Positions 38,103-49,635 are shown, counted from the stretch's first letter. The stretch is 64,000 nucleotides of DNA from Ceratobasidium sp. AG-K (GCA_037039685.1 JAWNGF010000004.1:2356001-2420000); one strand, 5' to 3'. The notes: generated from the letters alone by a model not told the origin. Numbers and translations: made by a program.

Positions 38103-39602
38103 GAGTCTTCTACAATTGTTGCCTCCCTTCCTTTAACGCTAGGTTCCGTCGTTATCCATTCCTTGGATGGGCACTTGAATGAGCGGTGTCCTTCCTGTCC
38201 GCATTTTAGGCAGCGGTTGGTAGCTATCCTTGCTTTGTACACTTCGTCGGGCAGCCGCTTTGTAGAGGATTGTCCGCTAGTGGTTGGTTGCGTTGTCTTC
38301 TTCCCTGTAGAGGTCTTGATTTGTTGCAATTTCTGGTCAATGGAAATTGCGATTGAGATCCACCGGTCAAGGGAAAGTTCTCGTTCTGTTCCATCTTCGT
38401 TGATCAGGGTTAGCTCGAAACGAGCTAGTTCTGTCTTGACCTCGGACTTCAACCCTTCCTTGAATTGGTTGATTAGTGCTTCTTGTCCCCAGTTCACGTC
38501 TACCAGAAGGTATCGGAATTCCAAGGCATAGTTTGCTACCGAGTTGGTCTGTTTGCATTTTCGGATGTCCGATTCGGCTTTAGCCTTTTTGTTGGGATCG
38601 CTGAACTGTTCCATGAAGTGTGCTTTGAAACTTTCCCATGTGGCCAGATTTTGGTTGTTTCCTCTTTGATTTAGCAATCGTAAGAGTACTTGTGCCCAGT
38701 GAGTGGCGGCTTTGTTTTCGGATTTGAAGTTTGCTAGAGCTTCGCGGATTCTTTCTTCGTCGGAATTGTATTGATCCCCCAGGCGTACGAAGTAGCTCTC
38801 CATTTGTGTGATGAACATTTCGGCACCTTCTCCTTTCTTTCTGTCAAAGGCTTCTGGGCGAGTTACCTTTGGACGACGTGGACTGCTACCGATGTTTGGG
38901 TTCTCAGTTAGTCATTGAATCCTTAACTCTAATTCATCGATCCTGGTAGATTCTGCATCTGGATGTGGTGGAGAATTTGATCGCCTGGAAGGGATCCCGT
39001 GCAGGGATGCTTCGTCCATCTCTTCTCACATATTGTTGATGGTTTATTGAACTTCCGTGATTTTGGTAGTGAAGGAGGTCCCTTCCTGTCGTAAGGATTC
39101 TAGTCCTTGTGTTACTGCCTCGTTCCACTCGAGTTGTCCTTGCCTGGTAGTGTTGAGTTCTTCACGTACATTGTTCACTAGTCCTTGGGTGTTGGTAACC
39201 TCATTTCGAAGACGGGTTACGTCTTGACCGACTAGGAAGGAATTGTGTTCACCGTTTCTTGCCGCAGTTAGGATGTCCGTCAGGGTGCCTTGTAGGTTGT
39301 TAATGGAGTCGTTAAAGATTTGCTGGTTGTTTGCGAGGATTTGTGTGGCTTGTTCTAGGCCACTAAGCCTCCGGTCCATAGTGACCCTCATTCCATCTAT
39401 GACCCTAATGGTAGCGTTGTGTCTTCCTTCCAGGAGGTCGTTTAAATCGTCTAGATTGCTAATTACAGTATTGTTGCTGGAGCTGGAACTTGAGCTTCCT
39501 GGATCAGCGGTGCCTTGTTGTACCTGGGCTGATTGCCCGGAGTAACCTTGTGGGATATAGGGTGGTGCCGGAATCACTGGTGTAACCGGCTGAGAGGCTA
39601 TT
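38078..39602 (-). pseudogene. gag: gag of element F, C-terminal piece, three nonsense codons
   Basis: It runs from the G insertion to the stop at 38078-38080 and includes the coiled-coil, capsid and GQEGH knuckle. In-frame stops are TGA 38912-38914, TGA 39026-39028 (both CGA in sister copies) and TAA 39044-39046. The longest open part starts at Met 38818 in the capsid. Confidence 0.88.
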
Positions 39603-40058
39603 GGTCGTGAGCTAGCTCACTCCATCGGACTCGCCTGTTGTCTCGCTCACCTGTCCCCTTCCTTGTGTTGTGTTTCTGTTTCCGTTTGCCGCGTTGCCAC
39701 TTTCTTGTGGTTGTTCTGTTACATTGTGTAACGCGGCTGTGCTTTGTACGAGTCATGTCTGTTCATACAGCATGACTCACATGGACACTCCTGACTGGCT
39801 ATCTTGTTTGACTCATGTGGCTGCGCCTTGTATGACTCGGCCACTTTCTGAATATATATAGAAGACCAACAAGCCTGGTAACCCCAGCTTGTTTTGTCTC
39901 GTCAAAACATCCACTCTGAGTGACACTTAGAACCACCCCTACCCTCAAGAGCCCACAGACGCTTAAGTGCGTTGCGGTTCAAGAGGTCATTAAGGTCTTA
40001 GTGCCGTCCACTCTCCATCGCGGCTTGCCTCATACCTATCAAGAAGAAGCTTACGACA
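39603..40058 (+). repeat. 5' LTR of element G, first base altered
   Basis: 456 bp. It begins GGTCGTGAGC where its partner begins TGTCGTGAGC. The boundary is fixed by the ctatt duplication. Confidence 0.94.
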
Positions 40059-40060
40059 TT

Positions 40061-40072
40061 ACAAAACAAGCT
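40061..40072 (+). other. Self-priming PBS of G
   Basis: Complementary to 39886-39897 in its 5' LTR, which lies 33 nt past the TATA start at 39853. Confidence 0.72.
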
Positions 40073-40084
40073 TAACAAACAAAC

Positions 40085-42085
40085 ATGTCTATTCAAGAAG
40101 ATGGAGGGTCACGTCCCTCATCTGTGATATCAACAAGAAGAGGACCTAGTCGGGCAGCGAGGCCCACAGGATCATTGAATGAACAGGATATTGCACAAAC
40201 CCAAGTGGGAGGTCCTGCCCGATCACGCCCCCAAAGTCAAACATCAATGCCCGGAGCTTTCGGCATTCCTGACATGACAACAGTACAGGAGGAAGAACCC
40301 ACTATCACAAATAGAGAACCAGGAGATCTCACAAATGACCCTACTCCGGCGGTAATTCGTATTCCAAATGCAACTCCAGGGCCATCACGTCCCTTATGGC
40401 CGTTAGGAAACAGAAGACAGTTCTTTTCTCCCCAACCCGAAGCTCATGGGGGTGTATCGCTTGTTCCTATTAGACCTCCCCCCACACCACACATTCCCAA
40501 TGTTCCTACAGTTCCTCAAATTGGAGGAACCATCACCAACTCAGGTCCAATCCCAGTGGCTTCCCAGCCAGTCACACCGGTGATTCCAGCACCACCATAT
40601 ATTCCACAGGGTTACTCCGAGCAATCAGGCCCGGTACAACAAGGCGCCGGAGATCCAGGGAGCTCAAGTTCAAGTTCCAGTTCTAGCGGAAGGACTGTAA
40701 TCAGCAATCTAGATGACCTAGACGACCTTCTAGAAGGAAGACACAACGCTACCCTTAGAGTTATAGACGGAATGAGGGTCACCGTAGATCGAAGGCTTAG
40801 TGGCCTAGAACAAGCCACACAGGTTCTAGCAAACAACCAACAAATCTTCAACGACTCCATCAACACCCTACAAGGAACCTTGACAGACATTCTGAACTCG
40901 GCAAGAAACGGTGAACATAATTCCTTCTTAGTCGGTCAAGACGTAACCCGCCTTTGAAATGAAGTTACCAACACCCAAGGACTAGTAAATAACGTACGCG
41001 AAGAACTCAACACTACCAGACAAGCACAACTCGAATGGAATGAGGCAGTAACTCAAGGGCTAGAAACCTTACGACAAGAGGGAGCCTCCTTCACTACCAA
41101 AATTACGGAAGTACAGCAAGCCATCAACAATATGCGAGAAGAAATGGACGAAGCATCCCTGCACGGAGTCACCTCTAGACGATCAAATTCTCCACCTCAC
41201 CCAGACGCGGAGTCTACCAGGATCGACGAATTAGAATTAAGGATCCAACGGCTGACCGAAAACCCAAACAACGGTAGTGGACCACGTCGTCCAAAAATAA
41301 CTCGTCCGGAAGCCTTCGATGGAAAGAAAGGGGAAGGTGCCGAAATGTTCATCACACAAATGGAAAGCTACTTTCTACGCCTAGGCGACCAATACACTTC
41401 CAGTGAAGAAAGGATCCGCGAAGCCCTAGCAAACTTCAAATCCGAGAACAAAGCTGCCACTCACTGGGCACAAGTACTCTTACGATCGCTCAACCAAGGG
41501 GAAAATAACCAAAACCTTGCCTCATGGGAAAGTTTCAAGGCACACTTCATGGAGCAGTTCAGCGACCCCAACAAAAAAGCTAAAGCCGAATCAGATATCC
41601 GAAAGTGCAAACAGAACAACTCTGTAGCAAACTATGCCTCGGAGTTCCGATATCTCCTGGTAGACGTAAATTGGGGACAAGAAGCTCTGATCAACCAGTT
41701 CAAGGAAGGGTTGAAGTCAGAAGTCAAGACTGAACTAGCTCGCTTCGAACTAACCCTGATCAATGAAGATGGAACAGAACAAGAACTTTCCCTTGACCGG
41801 TGGATCTCAATCGCAATCTCTATAGACCAGAAATTGCAACAAATCAAGACCTCGACAGGGAAGAAGCCCGCCCAAGCAACCGCTAGCGGACAAACCTCTA
41901 CAAAACGGCTTCCTGACGAAGTATACAAAGCAAGGATGGCAAGCAACCGCTGCTTGAAGTGCGGACAGGAAGGACACCAGTCATTCAAATGCCCGTCCAA
42001 GGAATGGATAACGACGGAACCCAGCGTTAAAGGAAGGGAGGCAACAATTGTGGAAGACTCGGGAAAAGAAGGGGTCTCCCTCTAA
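40085..42085 (+). pseudogene. gag: gag of element G, single TGA
   Basis: 667 codons in one frame, almost identical to E's gag but without E's early stop. TGA at 40955-40957 replaces CGA in the motif RLRNEV at the end of the coiled-coil region; the same codon is hit in B and H. Downstream the capsid and knuckle are intact from Met 41132. One substitution separates this copy from an open gag. Confidence 0.9.
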
Positions 42086-42102
42086 CTGTGTGTGGAGAGA
42101 CC
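42061..42102 (+). promoter_or_regulatory. -1 frameshift signal of G
   Basis: GGGAAAA at 42061-42067, identical in layout to E. Confidence 0.8.
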
Positions 42103-45100
42103 AACAAACCGGCAATGGAAACAATGTACTTTAGAGCAACAAATGAGTCAACCATTGTTTATGCAAACGTTGCCGGAATCACAGAACCTATCCCAACCCT
42201 CATCGATTCTGGAGCATCAAAGAACTTCTTGGACATCTCTTGGGCTCGATCCAACAACATCCCACTCATGGAACTTTCCACTCCGAGAAAAGTAATCGGT
42301 ATCCAGGGAAAGGAACTCTCTCACCAAATACGCTTCAAAGCTAAGCTGGAACTAGACGTGGAAGGAAGAACCTTTAAACAAATCTTCTTTGCTATGCCTA
42401 CTGGGGAAACTAAACTTATCCTAGGACTAGAATGGTTAGAAGAAGCAAACCCGGTTATCGATTGGAGAACGAAGCACATATCATGGCAGCCAGAACCTAT
42501 CCAAGCAAGAACAGCCTCAATAGACGACCTACCCAAAGAATTCAAGGAATTTGCCGATGTCTTCAGTGAAGAAAAATTCAAAAGAATTCCAGATCATCGA
42601 CCATACGACTGCGCCATCGATTTCAAGGAAGGAGCTGAACTTCCAAAACCGGCCAGACCTATCCCACTCTCTCCAGCAGAATCAATTGCACTAAGAGAAT
42701 ATCTGGATGAAGAAATCGCAGCGGGAAAGATTCGACCAAGCAAATCACCCATTGCATCACCTTGTTTCTTTGTTAAAAAACCCATCGATCCAAAAAATCC
42801 AGGAGCGGTTCGCCAGCTACGACTTGTTCAAGACCTCAGAGGAGTAAACGCCATCACAAAGGACGACAGATTCCCAATGCCCCTAATGGAAGACCTCCTG
42901 GATAAAATCAAGGACGCGAAAATTTTCTCCAAGATTGATCTACGCATGGGTTTCAACAATATCAGAATTAGGGAAGGTGACGAATGGAAGACAGCTTTCA
43001 GAACAAAAGAAGGACTTTTCGAATACGTCGTCATGCCTTTTGGACTAAAGAACGCGCCCGCCATCTTCCAAAGATATATGAATCACATTTTCCATGATCT
43101 TATCGACGTATGTGTCATTGTATACATTGACGACATCCTGGTCTTCTCCAAGGACAGAAGCCAACATACCGTGGATGTCAGAAGAGTACTAAAGATCTTA
43201 CTGGAGGAAAATCTTTTTGCGAAGCTTCCAAAATGCGAATTCTTTGTCACCAAATTAACGTATACTGGACTTGGAATCAGCGATACGGGTATCTCAATGG
43301 AGGAAGAAAAAGTCAAGGCAATAAAGGAGTGGAAGGAACCAAAAACTATCAAGCAAGTCCAAGCATTCCTAGGATTCGCGAATTTCTACCGAAGATTCGT
43401 ACCGAATTTCAGCCGATTAGCAAAACCCCTGACAACCTTAACAAGAAAGGAGAACAAGTGGGAATGGGGAAACAATCAGCGGGAAGCGTTTGAAGCCTTA
43501 AAGACGGAAATCAGCAAGGAACCCACTCTACGCCATCCGGACCCTGACAAACCCTTCTTCTTGGAAACAGACGCAAGTGGAGTAGCAATGGGAGCAATCC
43601 TGTCGCAAAGGCAAGATGATGGCTACCTTCACCCTATTGCTTTCCTTTCAAAATCTTTCAACGAGGCCCAGCTCAACTACGACGTCCACGATAAGGAACT
43701 CATGGCAATCATTGAATCCTTAACACATTGGAGACTATACCTAGAAGGAACAAAAGACCCTATCACCATCTACACCGATCATAGGAACCTACAGTTCTGG
43801 AAGGAAGCAAGAACCTTCAACCGTCGACACGCAAGATGGCATCAATTGCTTGCTTCCTACAACTTTGATATCATATACCGCCCTGGAATCCTGTCATCAA
43901 AACCGGACCTGTTATCAAGACGGTCGGATCATGAAGATATCCCGACGCCGGAACAAGTTATGATATCTGCCGAAAGGTTCAACGGATTTATGGGACAAGT
44001 AGACACAAACATCATAGAAACTATCAAGGAAGCCCAGGAAACAGATGAAGGACTGGCACAAATCAAAGAAATCTGCAAATCAAAGGAGACGTTACCAAAA
44101 ACCCTACAACAAGGCGCAAAAGATTATGATTTCAAGGAGGGACTATTATGGTTCAAGGGAAGGATCTACGTGCCAGAAGACAAGGAATCCAGACTGGCCA
44201 TCATGCGAATGCATCACGACTCAAAAATCGCAGGGCATCAAGGACAGGCTAGAACGATGGAACTAATATCAAGAAGATACTTCTGGCCAGGGATGAAGCA
44301 AAGCATAAACAGATATGTGGAATCCTGCGAGACCTGCCAACGGACAAAGGGAGCTAAGTCAATAGTCCCGATCAAGCCCCTGGAGATTCCCAAAGGACCG
44401 TGGGAAAAGATTTCGTTCGACTTCGTAGTGAAGTTACCCAAAGCCAGGGGATCAGATAGCATCTTAGTAGTGGTGGACCGATTCTCAAGAATGGCGCACT
44501 TCATACCCTGCAAAGAATCTCACACGGCAAGCGACCTTGCAAATCTTTTCATCACAAATGTTTGGAAACTACACGGTTTTCCAAAGAGCACGATTTCAGA
44601 CCGAGGGACTACTTTCAATTCCAAACTTATGAAAGCCATTTATGAAAAAATTGGAACTAGCCCAGGTTTCAGTACAGCCTACCACCCCCAAACAGATGGA
44701 ATAACGGAAAGAATCAATCAATGGATGGAAGGCTGGCTACGATCGTTTGTCAACTACCGACAGGATGATTGGGCGGACTTGTTACCAATTGCGGAATTCA
44801 GCTATAATCTACAGAAGCACCACGTAACGGGTAGTTCTCCCTTTGAGATTGTCTACGGAAGGGAACCACTGTGGAACATCTCTATAGAAGAATCAGCGGT
44901 TCCAGAAGCAAACAACATCACAGAAAAATGGCGTAAAATCCGGGACGAGGCAATTGCGTCAATGGAAACCCAAAGGCTCCCAGGAGAAGTGCCGAAGAAC
45001 GAGTACCAAGAAGGAGATCTAGTTTGGCTGCTAGGAAAGAACATTCAAACGAAAAGACCATCAAAAAAACTGGATAACAAAAAGCACGGGCCATTTGTTG

Positions 45101-46002
45101 TAAAGCGACAGATAGGGTCACACGCTTATGAGCTTGATTTGCCGGCAACAATGAGGGTGCACCCCGTTTTCCACATCGATCTGCTCAGCCCTTACAAGGG
45201 AGACACTGAATTCAGCCGTAACCAACCCCGACCACCGCCGATCATAACAGAAGAAGGAGAAGAGGAATACGAAGTAGAAAAGATTTTGGACTGGAAGGAA
45301 ACAAAGGACGGTCTTTTTTACAGGGTCAGATGGAAAGGTTATGGAAGTGAAGAAGACACGGAACAAAGGGCGGAAGATTTTGGTCACCTTTCTAAGATCA
45401 TCAAGGATCTTCTACGCCGACACCCTGAAGCTCCCACGCCATCTAACTACGCTCCAGGAAAGATAAAAGGCAGGAGGAGTGAGACGAGTAGTGTCACTTG
45501 CAAAACTTGCTACTACTCCGAGAAACACCACCAACTCCACGCTCTAAACCTTTTCTGCCCTCTAAAATGCCTGCCGTCACCCGCTCTACCATTACCAACA
45601 ACCTCACCCGCGTCCTCGAAGGACCTGCCTTCGCCACAGCAAGGGTCCTCGACTCTGGGGCTGCCCTCTACGTCTTCAAAAGGTCGCAACAAAGCTCTGG
45701 GAGGATGCACTTCAGGGCCTCGGACGATATCCTCCACTCAGACCTGGGGGAATTCCAGTGGGTCGGAAAAAAATGGCCGACGCGCATGCAGCTCCTACAA
45801 AAGGACATATTCGTCTGTCGAGGGTGCGCTGCTTTCCAGGTCTCGGAGGTCGTTCTCCTCTCCACCCACATGCTCGGAGTGGTTGAATGGGGACAAGAAG
45901 GAGCCTACTCGAGCGAGTGGGTACCAGGATACGACGGGAGGCAACCAACACTGCGACCCCGGTGGAACGACGCCTGGGACGCCAACTACGAGAGGGACTT
46001 GA
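42088..46002 (+). CDS. pol: pol of element G, intact, mosaic
   Basis: 1304 codons with all catalytic motifs. From about 43850 to 44460 (end of RNase H to start of the integrase core) it matches F rather than E, including silent sites. Before and after that it matches E. The part overlapping the third ORF follows C. The protein should be functional as far as can be read. Confidence 0.92.
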   Translation: MCGETNKPAMETMYFRATNESTIVYANVAGITEPIPTLIDSGASKNFLDISWARSNNIPLMELSTPRKVIGIQGKELSHQIRFKAKLELDVEGRTFKQIFFAMPTGETKLILGLEWLEEANPVIDWRTKHISWQPEPIQARTASIDDLPKEFKEFADVFSEEKFKRIPDHRPYDCAIDFKEGAELPKPARPIPLSPAESIALREYLDEEIAAGKIRPSKSPIASPCFFVKKPIDPKNPGAVRQLRLVQDLRGVNAITKDDRFPMPLMEDLLDKIKDAKIFSKIDLRMGFNNIRIREGDEWKTAFRTKEGLFEYVVMPFGLKNAPAIFQRYMNHIFHDLIDVCVIVYIDDILVFSKDRSQHTVDVRRVLKILLEENLFAKLPKCEFFVTKLTYTGLGISDTGISMEEEKVKAIKEWKEPKTIKQVQAFLGFANFYRRFVPNFSRLAKPLTTLTRKENKWEWGNNQREAFEALKTEISKEPTLRHPDPDKPFFLETDASGVAMGAILSQRQDDGYLHPIAFLSKSFNEAQLNYDVHDKELMAIIESLTHWRLYLEGTKDPITIYTDHRNLQFWKEARTFNRRHARWHQLLASYNFDIIYRPGILSSKPDLLSRRSDHEDIPTPEQVMISAERFNGFMGQVDTNIIETIKEAQETDEGLAQIKEICKSKETLPKTLQQGAKDYDFKEGLLWFKGRIYVPEDKESRLAIMRMHHDSKIAGHQGQARTMELISRRYFWPGMKQSINRYVESCETCQRTKGAKSIVPIKPLEIPKGPWEKISFDFVVKLPKARGSDSILVVVDRFSRMAHFIPCKESHTASDLANLFITNVWKLHGFPKSTISDRGTTFNSKLMKAIYEKIGTSPGFSTAYHPQTDGITERINQWMEGWLRSFVNYRQDDWADLLPIAEFSYNLQKHHVTGSSPFEIVYGREPLWNISIEESAVPEANNITEKWRKIRDEAIASMETQRLPGEVPKNEYQEGDLVWLLGKNIQTKRPSKKLDNKKHGPFVVKRQIGSHAYELDLPATMRVHPVFHIDLLSPYKGDTEFSRNQPRPPPIITEEGEEEYEVEKILDWKETKDGLFYRVRWKGYGSEEDTEQRAEDFGHLSKIIKDLLRRHPEAPTPSNYAPGKIKGRRSETSSVTCKTCYYSEKHHQLHALNLFCPLKCLPSPALPLPTTSPASSKDLPSPQQGSSTLGLPSTSSKGRNKALGGCTSGPRTISSTQTWGNSSGSEKNGRRACSSYKRTYSSVEGALLSRSRRSFSSPPTCSEWLNGDKKEPTRASGYQDTTGGNQHCDPGGTTPGTPTTRGT

Positions 46003-46331
46003 GCGACTGGAGGCTGGAAAGGGGAAGGTACCAGAAGGAAAAGTTTGAATGGGCGCCTAACTGGTGGAAGTGGGAGGAGACGGACGTGTCGGCATGGAAG
46101 GAGACGGAGCCAGACGTGCGACAATGGGACAAGGAGTTTGTGGAGGTTCAGGAAAGGGTTTTGGACTGGTCCAAGGCTGACTGGACAAAGGAGGAAACAT
46201 GGGAAGAATGGGAGAAGTTCTCGGACAAACCGGGGAACACCTCGTTCAACCCCATCGACCTAACCTTGGAGGAAGAGGAAGGACTTGAGGAGTTCATGCT
46301 GAGGAAAGGGAAGGACTGCACAGTGCAGTAA
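45567..46331 (+). CDS. Third ORF of element G, intact, 254 aa, unknown function
   Basis: It opens with ATG after a run of A (-3 is A). It is C-like in its middle (KFEWAPNWWKWEE, KEFVEVQERVLDW) while the upstream pol is E-like, so the ORF was exchanged as a unit. It ends 41 nt before the 3' LTR. CRGC, the Trp-rich and acidic parts are preserved. Confidence 0.82.
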   Translation: MPAVTRSTITNNLTRVLEGPAFATARVLDSGAALYVFKRSQQSSGRMHFRASDDILHSDLGEFQWVGKKWPTRMQLLQKDIFVCRGCAAFQVSEVVLLSTHMLGVVEWGQEGAYSSEWVPGYDGRQPTLRPRWNDAWDANYERDLSDWRLERGRYQKEKFEWAPNWWKWEETDVSAWKETEPDVRQWDKEFVEVQERVLDWSKADWTKEETWEEWEKFSDKPGNTSFNPIDLTLEEEEGLEEFMLRKGKDCTVQ

Positions 46332-46360
46332 GTCCATTCAGGTCCCCCAAATGGACCCAT

Positions 46361-46372
46361 AGGGGGGAGTAA
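46361..46372 (+). other. Polypurine tract of G
   Basis: AGGGGGGAGTAA directly before the 3' LTR; an upstream CCCCC run can pair with it. Confidence 0.75.
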
Positions 46373-46828
46373 TGTCGTGAGCTAGCTCACTCCATCGGAC
46401 TCGCCTGTTGTCTCGCTCACCTGTCCCCTTCCTTGTGTTGTGTTTCTGTTTCTGTTTGCCGCGTTGCCACTTTCTTGTGGTTGTTCTGTTACATTGTGTA
46501 ACGCGGCTGTGCTTTGTACGAGTCATGTCTGTTCATACAGCATGACTCACATGGACACTCCTGACTGGCTATCTTGTTTGACTCATGTGGCTGCGCCTTG
46601 TATGACTCGGCCACTTTCTGAATATATATAGAAGACCAACAAGCCTGGTAACCCCAGCTTGTTTTGTCTCGTCAAAACATCCACTCTGAGTGACACTTAG
46701 AACCACCCCTACCCTCAAGAGCCCACAGACGCTTAAGTGCGTTGCGGTTCAAGAGGTCATTAAGGTCTTAGTGCCGTCCACTCTCCATCGCGGCTTGCCT
46801 CATACCTATCAAGAAGAAGCTTACGACA
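46373..46828 (+). repeat. 3' LTR of element G
   Basis: 456 bp with the normal TG start. Differs from the 5' LTR at two sites. Confidence 0.95.
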
Positions 46829-47303
46829 CTATTGGAATTGCTCCTACATTGGTGATGGTTCCTCCGATTTGAGGGATTGTGGGAACGTTGGGAATATGTG
46901 GTGTAGGGGGAGGTCTAATGGGAATAAGCGATATACCCCCATGAGCTTTGGGTTGGGGAGAGAAGAACTGTCTTCTAGATCCTAGTGGCCATAATGGACG
47001 TGATGGCCCTGGACTTCCAGTTGAAATGCGGATTACCGCTGGAGTGGGGTCATTTGTAAGATCTCCTGGTTCTCTATTTGTGATAGTGAGTTCCTCTTCC
47101 TGTACTGTTGTCATGTCGGTCATGCCGAAAGCTCCCGGCATTGATGTTTGACTTTGGGAACATGATTGGACAGGTCCTCCCGCTTGAGCTTGTGCGATAT
47201 CCTGTTTGTTTAGTGATCCTGTGGGCCTTGCGGCTCGACTGGGTCCTCTTCTTGTTGATATAGTGGATGAGGGACGTGACCCTCCATCTTCTTGAATCGA
47301 CAT
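46829..47303 (-). pseudogene. gag: gag of element F, N-terminal piece
   Basis: ATG is at 47301-47303. It is open through the Ser/Arg- and Pro-rich N-terminus up to the G insertion. With the other piece, minus the 5-bp duplication, the length is 1995 nt, a multiple of three. Confidence 0.9.
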
Positions 47304-47310
47304 GTTATTA

Positions 47311-47322
47311 AGCTTGTTTTGT
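47311..47322 (-). other. Self-priming PBS of F
   Basis: Same 12 nt, 2 nt from the LTR. Confidence 0.7.
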
Positions 47323-47324
47323 AA

Positions 47325-47778
47325 TGTCGTAAGCTTCTTCTAGTGGCTATGAGACAAGCCGTGGTGGAGAGTGGACGGCACTAAGACCTAAGTGACCTCT
47401 TGAACCGCAACGCACTTAAGCGTCTGTAGGCTCTTGAGGGTAGGGGTGGTTCTAAGTGTCACTCAGAGGGAATGTTTTGACGAGACAAAACAAGCTGGGG
47501 TTACCAGGCTTGTTGGTCCTCTATATATATTCAAGAAGTGGCCGAGTCATACAAGGCGCAGCCACATGAGTCATACAGTCTACCAGTCAGGAGTGTCCAT
47601 GTGAGTCATGCTGTATAAACAGACATGACTCGTACAAAGCACAGCCGCGTTACACAATGTAACAGAATAACCACATGAAGGTGGCAACGTGGCAAACGGA
47701 AACGGAACACAACACAAAAGAAAGGAACAGGCGGGCGAGACAACAGTCGAGTCCGATGGAGTGAGCTGGCTCACGACA
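47325..47778 (-). repeat. 5' LTR of element F
   Basis: 454 bp, followed by tattc and the resumed gag of A. Confidence 0.95.
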
Positions 47779-49615
47779 TATTCTAGCCTTGTATACTTTG
47801 TCTGGAAGACGCTTTGTAGAGGCTTGCCCCGTGGTGGTTGTTTGGGGTGTTTTCTTTCTGGTGGATGCCTTGATCTGTTGCAATTTTTGGTTGATGGAGA
47901 TCGCAAGAGTGATCCATTGATTAAGGTTAAGGTGTCTTTCAGTTCCGTCCTTGTTGATAAGGGATAGCTCAAAATGTGCTAGTTCTGTTTTGCTTTCTGG
48001 CTTGAGTCCCTCCTTGAATTGGTTGATAAGAGCTTCCTCTCCCCAGTTGACATCAATCATGTGGAAGCGGAATTCCGTTGCATAATTTGCTACTGAGTTG
48101 ACTTGTTTGCTTTTATGGGTGTTGGCTTCCGCCTTGGCCTTCTTGTTAGGGTTGCTAAATTGTTCCATGAAGTGCGACTTGAATGTTTCCCATGAAGTGA
48201 GGTTTGGGTCAGGTACTCCATTGTTCATGGATCAGAGCAGCACTTGGGCCCAATGTGTGGTGGATCTGTTATCCAATTTAAAATTGGCTAGCGCTTCTCT
48301 AATCTGTTCTTGTCCCGAGCTGTATTGGTCACCCAACCTGACAAAGTAGCTTTCCATCTGGGTGATGAACATTTCTGCTCCTTCTCCTTTCTTCCCGTCA
48401 AAAGCTTCTGGTCTAGTTACTTTTGGATGCCTGTTTTCCCTTCTGTTGTCAGGGTTTTCAGAAAGCTGACATAGCCTTTGTTCCAATTTGTCAATCCTGG
48501 TAGATTCTGCTTTGGGGTGGGGGGGGTGATACAGCGTGTAGGGATGCTTCCTCCATCTGTTTGCGCATGTTGTTGATTGTTTCTTGTATGGTGTTAATTT
48601 GTCTGAATGCAATCCCTCTGTCTCCCCTTAGCCCTTCTAGTCCTTGGGTGACTGCCTCGTTCCAGGCTAACTGTGCCTGCCTCGTGGTGTTAAGATCCTC
48701 CTGTACATTGTTTACCAATCCTTGTGTGTTTGTGACTTTGCTTCTTAGGCGGATTACATCTTGTCTGACCAGGAAGCTGTTGTGTTCACTGTTTTGTGCA
48801 GCAGTAAGGATGTCTGTCAGGGTTCCTTGTAGGTTGTTGAGGGAATTGTTGAAGATTTGTTGGTTGTTAGCCAACACTTGGGTAGATTGTTCTAACCTGT
48901 TGAGTCTTCTATCAATTGATATCCTCATTCCATCAATAATCCTTAAGAGTGCATTGTGCCTTCCAAGGTGAAGATCGTCGAGGTCGTCAAGATTGTTAAT
49001 CATAGTCCTACTGCTGGAACTAGAACTTGAGCTGGGAATCCCAGGGACGTCTTGGCCTTCAGTTGCTGTTGCTTGCTGCAAATACCCTTGTGGTACATAT
49101 GGCGGTGCCGGGTTGACTGGTGTCACAGCCTGAGAGCTTATTGGGATTGGACCAGCATTGGTGATAGTTCCCGTAATCTGGGGTATTTGAGGAGCGTGGG
49201 AAATATGTGGCATGGGAGGGGGTCTGATTGGAACAAGGGGTATGCCCCCGTGAGCTTCAGGTTGAGGGGAAAAAAACTGTCTTCTGGGTCCCATAGGCCA
49301 TAGTGTGTGTGATGGACCTGGAGTTGCGTTTGAGATAGGGATTCGGATAGTGACCGGTGTGGGGTCGTTGGTAATATCCCCTGGTTCTCTAGTAACAATG
49401 GTAGGTTCTTCTTGTACAACTCAAATGTTCTCGGCGTTGAATGTTCCAGGCATAGAGGCTTGGCTTTGTGGGCGAGACCTTGCTGGTCCTCCGGCCTGTG
49501 CTTGTGCAATATCTTGCTCATTGAGGGAACTTGTGGGTCATGATGCCCTACTTGGTCCTCTGCTTGTTGACACTGGGGTTGTGAGGCGTGACCCTGCATC
49601 CTCTTGAATGGACAT
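47779..49615 (-). pseudogene. gag: gag of element A, N-terminal and capsid piece, degraded
   Basis: ATG is at 49613-49615, and the N-terminus (MSIQEDAGSR...) is closest to B. A Pro-rich linker, a Ser run, a coiled-coil stretch and the capsid-like domain follow. It is broken by TGA at 49538-49540 (codon 26, CGA to TGA), TGA at 49421-49423, a frame change with lost codons near a G-run at about 48510-48540, and TGA at 48232-48234. It cannot make a Gag. Confidence 0.85.
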
Positions 49616-49623
49616 GATTGTAA

Positions 49624-49635
49624 AGCTTGTTTTGT
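49624..49635 (-). other. Self-priming PBS of A
   Basis: Same 12 nt; its LTR partner sequence lies beyond the H insertion. Confidence 0.65.

Larger units (their letters stand above)
39603..46828 (+). mobile_element. Element G: full-length mosaic chromovirus inserted antisense in the gag of F
   Basis: The element is 7226 bp, with 456-bp LTRs (39603-40058 and 46373-46828) that differ at two sites, one of them the first base of the 5' LTR. The duplication ctatt is at 39598-39602 and 46829-46833. Pol and the third ORF are intact; gag has one TGA. Its sequence is a patchwork of E-like, F-like and C-like segments. Confidence 0.94.
33337..47778 (-). mobile_element. Element F: chromovirus inserted in the gag of A, split by G
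   Basis: LTRs at 33337-33790 and 47325-47778 (454 bp) differ at 4 sites. The duplication is tattc. Pol is open, but gag has three nonsense codons and the third ORF has one. G splits gag at 39602/46829. Confidence 0.93.

Noticed and set aside
48505..48540. G-run as a microsatellite or quadruplex element
   Set aside because: It lies in a decayed part of A's gag where codons are lost; a single slippage event explains it.
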